From Geobacillus icigianus (lineage in GTDB: Bacteria > Bacillota > Bacilli > Bacillales > Anoxybacillaceae), in contig NZ_JPYA01000029.1 of the NCBI RefSeq assembly GCF_000750005.1, positions 1 through 53,164 of the forward strand: 53,164 bases of DNA, in the 5' to 3' direction. The notes beneath the pieces were generated by a model that did not search any database, had not been told where the DNA came from, and worked only from the letters and a program-made list of their open reading frames with translations. The translations under genes and the position numbers were made by a program. This document shows, one piece after another, positions 49,225-53,164 of the stretch (position 1 is the stretch's first letter; every line of letters begins with the position of its first letter).

Positions 49225-50226
49225 TTAAAGAAGCTGCGTTTTCGGCGCGCGGTCGATGTTCTCGAGCATCAATCCGGTGCCAAGAGCGACGCAGTCCATC
49301 GGATTCTCGGCGACAAACACCGGGAGCTTCAGCTCTTCTGACAGCAGCAAATCAATGCCATGAAGCAAGGCGCCGCCCCCCGTCAAGATGACGCCGCGAT
49401 CGATAATGTCCGCCGACAGCTCTGGCGGCGTGCGCTCAAGCACGCTTTTGGCCGCTTGGACAATCAATGACACCGGTTCGCGGAGCGCGCGTTCGATTTC
49501 ATCGGAACGGATCGTAATCGTGCGCGGCAGCCCGGTGACAAGATCGCGGCCGCGGACGTCGATTTCCTCGGCCCGTGCGCCTGGGAATACCGTTGCCACT
49601 TTGATTTTGATTTCTTCGGCCGTTCGCTCCCCAATGAGCAGTTTATATTCACGCTTGATATAGTTTAAAATTTCCATATCAAACTTGTCCCCGGCCATTT
49701 TAATGGAAGAGGCGGTGACAATGTCTCCCATCGAGAGAACTGCGACATCGGTCGTGCCACCGCCAATATCAACGACCATGTTTCCGCACGGCTGAAAAAT
49801 GTCCATTCCGGCGCCAATGGCAGCGACTTTCGGCTCTTCCTCCAAGTACACTTTTTTGCCGCCGCTTTTTTCCGCCGCTTCTTTGATCGCTTTCCGCTCG
49901 ACGGATGTCGTGTTCGTCGGGCAACAAATCAAAATGCGCGGTTTGGCGAAAAAGCCTTTGAGGTCGAGCTTGCTTAAAAAGTGCTTCAACATCGCTTCTG
50001 TAATGTCAAAATCGGCAATGACGCCGTCTTTCAGCGGCCGAATGGCAACAATATTCCCAGGAGTACGTCCGACCATTCGTCGTGCTTCTTCGCCGACTGC
50101 CAGCACCTTGTTTGTATTTTTGTCGATCGCCACGACGGACGGCTCATTGAGCACGATGCCTTTGCCTTTGACGAAAATGAGGACGTTCGCCGTGCCTAGG
50201 TCAATACCGATATCTCGTGAAAACAT
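49225..50226 (-). CDS. mbl: Cell-shape protein Mbl (MreB-like)
   Basis: Bacterial actin that guides peptidoglycan synthesis along the cell cylinder, at the membrane. 333 residues. Actin-fold motifs: phosphate 1 loop DIGIDLGTANVLIF (5-18), phosphate 2 loop VVDIGGGTTDVAVLS (about 152-166), adenosine motif ILTGGGALLHG (about 281-291). The start at 50226 follows GGAGGGCAAGG. The position between spoIIID and flhO is that of Mbl in B. subtilis, which separates it from MreB and MreBH. Likely read through from spoIIID. Confidence 0.93.
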   Translation of the reverse strand: MFSRDIGIDLGTANVLIFVKGKGIVLNEPSVVAIDKNTNKVLAVGEEARRMVGRTPGNIVAIRPLKDGVIADFDITEAMLKHFLSKLDLKGFFAKPRILICCPTNTTSVERKAIKEAAEKSGGKKVYLEEEPKVAAIGAGMDIFQPCGNMVVDIGGGTTDVAVLSMGDIVTASSIKMAGDKFDMEILNYIKREYKLLIGERTAEEIKIKVATVFPGARAEEIDVRGRDLVTGLPRTITIRSDEIERALREPVSLIVQAAKSVLERTPPELSADIIDRGVILTGGGALLHGIDLLLSEELKLPVFVAENPMDCVALGTGLMLENIDRAPKTQLL

Positions 50227-50319
50227 ACCTTGCCCTCCTTGCCTCTGCCCTAAAAAATCATTCCTAATAGGTTATTTTACCATATGGCGACCGCAAACGG
50301 CAGATGGCAAGGAAAAAAG

Positions 50320-50583
50320 TCAGTTATTTTTTACCGCCTGTTTTTTATACTTTTTCTTTGTCGCTTCACCGCCGCGCAAATGGCGGATCGATTTATGGTA
50401 ATCGAGAATTTGTTTGACTTCTTGGGCCAGCTCCGGGTTGATTTCCGGCAGCCGCTCGGTCAAGTCTTTATGAACGGTGCTTTTGGACACGCCAAATTCC
50501 TTCGCGATGACGCGAACGGTTTTCCTCGTCTCCACGATATACTTGCCAATCTTGATCGTACGCTCTTTGATGTAATCGTGCAC
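50320..50583 (-). CDS. spoIIID: Sporulation transcription factor SpoIIID
   Basis: 87-residue DNA-binding protein that shapes mother-cell gene expression between SigE and SigK. It has KTVRVIAKEFGVSKSTVHKDLTERL, the HTH, at about 21-45 and a basic C-terminus (GGEATKKKYKKQ). The GTG start (50583) with AGGGAGG upstream gives the expected N-terminus MHDYIKERT. A spoIIID gene confirms that the organism makes endospores. Directly upstream of mbl. Confidence 0.95.
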   Translation of the reverse strand: MHDYIKERTIKIGKYIVETRKTVRVIAKEFGVSKSTVHKDLTERLPEINPELAQEVKQILDYHKSIRHLRGGEATKKKYKKQAVKNN

Positions 50584-50894
50584 ACCACTCGCCCTCCCTA
50601 AGTTGGATGTGAGAAGTGAGAAGTGTGAAATGAGACTCGTCTTGCCTATGATGAGCGCCGCTTTCGTTGGATGTCTCGGAAGCGTCTTCGCCGCGTCGCT
50701 TGCCGGTTGTGAACGATCCCCACCTCAACCACTCTCATTGCTGTTCAATTTGTAACATTTTATTAGACAAATCGGGCATATATACCAGAAACATCAAGGC
50801 GGACAACGGTTTTTTTCACAATTTTTTACGGTTTGTAACGAACGGAAAATGGGAAACGACTATATTGTAAAAGAGGTGAAAAGGAGGCACCGAC
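50584..50894. other. Divergent promoter region of spoIIID and the BsuPI gene
   Basis: No gene. Short direct repeats GTGAGAA lie at 50609-50625. A SigE promoter for spoIIID would be expected here but I could not place one with confidence. Confidence 0.35.
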
Positions 50895-51404
50895 ATGGGC
50901 AAAAGAAAAGTGATCGGCATCGTTGCGGCATTAGCAGGGATGACGGCAGCGAACGCACTGCTCGTGCATGTTAATGCCGACGATCGGCCGCAGGCAAAAA
51001 ACCACATTCTTGGCCCCGCCCCAGCAGGCAAACCGGGATCCGCAGGCGGGAAAGGCATCATCGCCGGGACGTTGGAGCCGTCATTGACATATAAGAAGAA
51101 AGACGGCGTCTATGTGTTTACCTTCACAGTGAAAAACCAAACCGAGCGCGTGCAAACCGTAACATTTACGAGCGGAAAAAAATACGACTACATTTTGTAC
51201 CGCGATGGCAAAAAGGTGAAGCAGTTCAGCGAAGGAAAGATGTTTACGCAAATTTACGAGCAGCGGACGTTAAAACAAGGACAAGAACTGTCCTTTCAGG
51301 AAACGTTCCGCCGCCTAAAACCTGGAACATACACACTTGAGTGGTGGCTCGCCGACAAAAACTGGCCGAACGCCCGGGCGAAGGTGACGTTTACGATCAA
51401 ATAA
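50895..51404 (+). CDS. Secreted BsuPI-domain protein
   Basis: 169 residues. A signal peptide (1-28, cut near VNA-DD) is followed by a linker rich in Gly, Pro and Ala and then the BsuPI domain (about 55-168), an all-beta fold with VYVFTFTVKNQTERVQTVTFTSGKKYDYIL and LKPGTYTLEWWLADKN. BsuPI was described as an intracellular proteinase inhibitor of B. subtilis; this copy looks exported. The start follows AAAAGGAGG at seven bases. Single gene with a hairpin that also serves the convergent ggt gene. Confidence 0.8.
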   Translation: MGKRKVIGIVAALAGMTAANALLVHVNADDRPQAKNHILGPAPAGKPGSAGGKGIIAGTLEPSLTYKKKDGVYVFTFTVKNQTERVQTVTFTSGKKYDYILYRDGKKVKQFSEGKMFTQIYEQRTLKQGQELSFQETFRRLKPGTYTLEWWLADKNWPNARAKVTFTIK

Positions 51405-51409
51405 AAAAC

Positions 51410-51452
51410 GAGCGAAAGAGGGAGCGAAGGAGCGGAATCCCCTCTTTCGCCG
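51410..51452. terminator. Bidirectional terminator between the BsuPI gene and ggt
   Basis: An 11-bp stem GCGAAAGAGGG (51412-51422) with CCCTCTTTCGC (51440-51450). On the minus strand it is followed by TCGTTTTTTATTT, so it ends the ggt transcript. Confidence 0.85.
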
Positions 51453-51467
51453 CTACATATGTGAGTT

Positions 51468-53072
51468 TCACCAAGCGGCGACCGCTCCATCCGTGCGCGG
51501 CTCCGTCCCGGCGGCGAGCACGCCAGTGTCAGGATCGCGCCAAATGATTTGCCCGCGCCCGAACGGGCCGCCGTCAAGCGCCATGCGGATGTCATGCCCT
51601 TTGCGAGCGAGCGCTTCGGCGATATGACGCGGGAAGTGCGGCTCGACGAGCACGGTTTTCCCTTCTAGCCACTGCCAACGCGGCGCATCGAGCGCCGCTT
51701 GCGGATTCAGCGCGAAATCGACCGTATTCATGATCACTTGCATATGCCCTTGCGGCTGCATGAATCCGCCCATGACGCCAAACGGGCCGATCGGTGTGCC
51801 GCCTTTCGTCAAAAAGCCCGGGATGATCGTATGGTACGGCTTTTTCCTTGGCGCGAGCCCGTTCGGATGGCCGTCATCAAAGACGAAGTTATGGCCGCGG
51901 TTGTGCAGGGCGATCCCTGTGCCCGGCACAACGAGGCCGGATCCGAAGCCCATGTAGTTGCTTTGAATATAGGACACCATATTCCCTTCACCGTCAGCGG
52001 CAGCCAAATAGACCGTTCCGCCTTTTGGCGGCGTTCCTAGCTCCGGCGTGAGCGCCTCCTTGCCGATTTGCGCCCGGCGCATGGCGGCAAACGATTCCGA
52101 TAACAGCTCGTCTGGATTGTAGTCCATATAGCGGCGGTCGGCGATGTACGCCTTCCCATCGGCAAAGGCCAGCTTCATCGCCTCGATTTGCCGGTGATGC
52201 GTCTCGACATCCGGTATGCTTGGGACGTCAAAACCGTTCATGATGTTGAGCGCCATCAACGCGACAAGCCCTTGGCCGTTCGGCGGAATTTCCCATACCT
52301 CATACCCGCGGTAAGAGACAGAAATCGGCTCAACCCATTCCGGTTCATACTCAGCGAGATCCTCGAGCGTCAAAAAGCCGTCGTATTGCTTCGAAAAGGC
52401 GGCGATTTTTTCCGCCAGCTCGCCGCGGTAAAAGCTTTCCGCCTCCGTTTCGGCGATGGAGCGCAGCGTCGCCGCATGGTCAGGCGACGCCCATACTTCC
52501 CCGATCTTCGGGGCGCGGCCGCCCGGCGCAAACGTCGCGAACCACGAAGCGAACTCCGGCCCGCGAAGCGCCTCTTTGTATGTACGAAACGCCGCGGCCC
52601 AGTACTTTCCGAGCACCGGCGACACCGGGTAGCCGTTTTCCGCATAAGCGATCGCCGGCGCGAGCGTCTCCACAAGCAGCAAGCGGCCGAAACGCTTTGA
52701 CAGCGCCGCCCATGCCGCCGGCGCCCCCGGCACCGTCACCGGGGCGAAACCGTATGTTGGCATTTCCGTATAACCGCGCTCTTTCAACGCTTCAATCGAG
52801 ATCGCGTTCGGCGCATAGCCGCTCGCATTCAGCCCATACAGTTTTCCGTTCGTCCACACAAGGGCGAACGCATCGCCGCCGATGCCGTTCGAGGTCGGCT
52901 CGACGACCGTTAAGCAAGCGGCCGCAGCCACCGCTGCATCGATGGCGTTGCCGCCTTTTTTCAGCACCTCAAGCCCCGCTTGCGCTGCGAGCGGCTGCGA
53001 TGTCGCCACAACACCGTTTTTGGCGAACACCGTCATCCGCTGCGAGGGGTGGGGGTGGTATAAGTAGTCCAT
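51468..53072 (-). CDS. Gamma-glutamyltransferase, YwrD-like
   Basis: 534-residue Ntn-hydrolase that transfers or hydrolyses gamma-glutamyl groups of glutathione-type substrates. The proenzyme is cut before the nucleophile Thr353 in PPKGGTVYLAAADGEGN. Other motifs are GGNAIDAAVAAAACLTVVEP (about 41-60) and GPFGVMGGFMQPQGHMQV (about 431-448). No signal peptide is seen, as in B. subtilis YwrD. The start at 53072 follows AAAGGGGAG. The length is typical for the short Bacillus/Geobacillus form. Single gene at the right edge. Confidence 0.9.
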   Translation of the reverse strand: MDYLYHPHPSQRMTVFAKNGVVATSQPLAAQAGLEVLKKGGNAIDAAVAAAACLTVVEPTSNGIGGDAFALVWTNGKLYGLNASGYAPNAISIEALKERGYTEMPTYGFAPVTVPGAPAAWAALSKRFGRLLLVETLAPAIAYAENGYPVSPVLGKYWAAAFRTYKEALRGPEFASWFATFAPGGRAPKIGEVWASPDHAATLRSIAETEAESFYRGELAEKIAAFSKQYDGFLTLEDLAEYEPEWVEPISVSYRGYEVWEIPPNGQGLVALMALNIMNGFDVPSIPDVETHHRQIEAMKLAFADGKAYIADRRYMDYNPDELLSESFAAMRRAQIGKEALTPELGTPPKGGTVYLAAADGEGNMVSYIQSNYMGFGSGLVVPGTGIALHNRGHNFVFDDGHPNGLAPRKKPYHTIIPGFLTKGGTPIGPFGVMGGFMQPQGHMQVIMNTVDFALNPQAALDAPRWQWLEGKTVLVEPHFPRHIAEALARKGHDIRMALDGGPFGRGQIIWRDPDTGVLAAGTEPRTDGAVAAW

Positions 53073-53148
53073 GGCCGCGCTCCCCTTTCTTTTGTTCAGG
53101 AAATAGAGTCAATAGTGTGAATTTTCCTTTTGTTTTATTTTAAAAGAA

Positions 53149-53164
53149 AGAGAGTGGTGATTTC
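53149..53164 (+). repeat. Left end of a further MITE-like repeat, cut by the window edge
   Basis: The last bases, AGAGTGGTGATTTC, match the left arm of the family (GGxGGTGATTTC as at 24703). The rest lies outside the window. Confidence 0.4.

Overview
The window is from a chromosome of a Geobacillus-type thermophilic, spore-forming Firmicute. The evidence is strong AGGAGG-type ribosome binding sites, GTG/TTG starts, a GC-rich coding style, spoIIID, and gene content that matches one neighbourhood of the Bacillus subtilis map (ugd/tuaD, gtaB, an LCP protein, ywqB-ywqA, fabZ, flhP-flhO, mbl, spoIIID). No rRNA, tRNA or CRISPR array was seen. Most genes lie on the minus strand.

Layout. 0-9 kb: a winged-helix regulator, UDP-glucose dehydrogenase, a BrnQ transporter, an SH3/amidase cell-wall hydrolase and a large SEC-C protein. 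9-15.4 kb (plus strand): a pRiA4b-type protein, then the SWIM protein and Snf2 helicase pair (ywqB-ywqA) with a 38-residue downstream gene. 15.5-20.2 kb: a Uma2 nuclease-like protein and a fructose-family PTS (IIBC, IIA) with its PRD-type regulator; a palindromic operator and a cre-like site precede IIBC. 20.3-21.4 kb: a DUF1861 protein. 21.5-24.5 kb: an accessory operon of an ABC-type ATPase, a small PD-(D/E)XK-like protein, a DUF488 protein and a macro-domain protein, preceded by a decayed second ATPase gene and a perfect LexA/SOS box. 25-26 kb: galU. 26.7-33.5 kb: a sugar-uptake island (solute-binding lipoprotein, two permeases, DUF1861 paralogue, GH130 enzyme) with a divergent LacI repressor and its operators. 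33.5-39.5 kb: an Rpn-type nuclease, a DMT exporter, a YkuD transpeptidase, an MDR oxidoreductase and a GNAT enzyme. 40-43.5 kb: a three-gene zinc-ribbon membrane-protein operon. 44-53 kb: conserved envelope, motility and sporulation genes (LCP, fabZ, epuA-like, flhP, flhO, mbl, spoIIID), a BsuPI-domain protein and a gamma-glutamyltransferase.

The most striking structure is a family of about 135-140 bp intergenic repeats: 18 near-complete copies and five fragments. They have terminal inverted repeats, are bounded mostly by CTAG/CTAA/TTAG tetranucleotides, and form head-to-tail chains in which neighbours share one boundary tetranucleotide. Internal hairpins are conserved with compensatory changes. 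I read them as MITE-like elements that insert into their own YTAR target. Several copies supply stop codons to adjacent genes. A second repeat family, of about 77 bp, is also present.

Start sites were chosen from ribosome binding sites and homology recalled from memory. No database search was possible.
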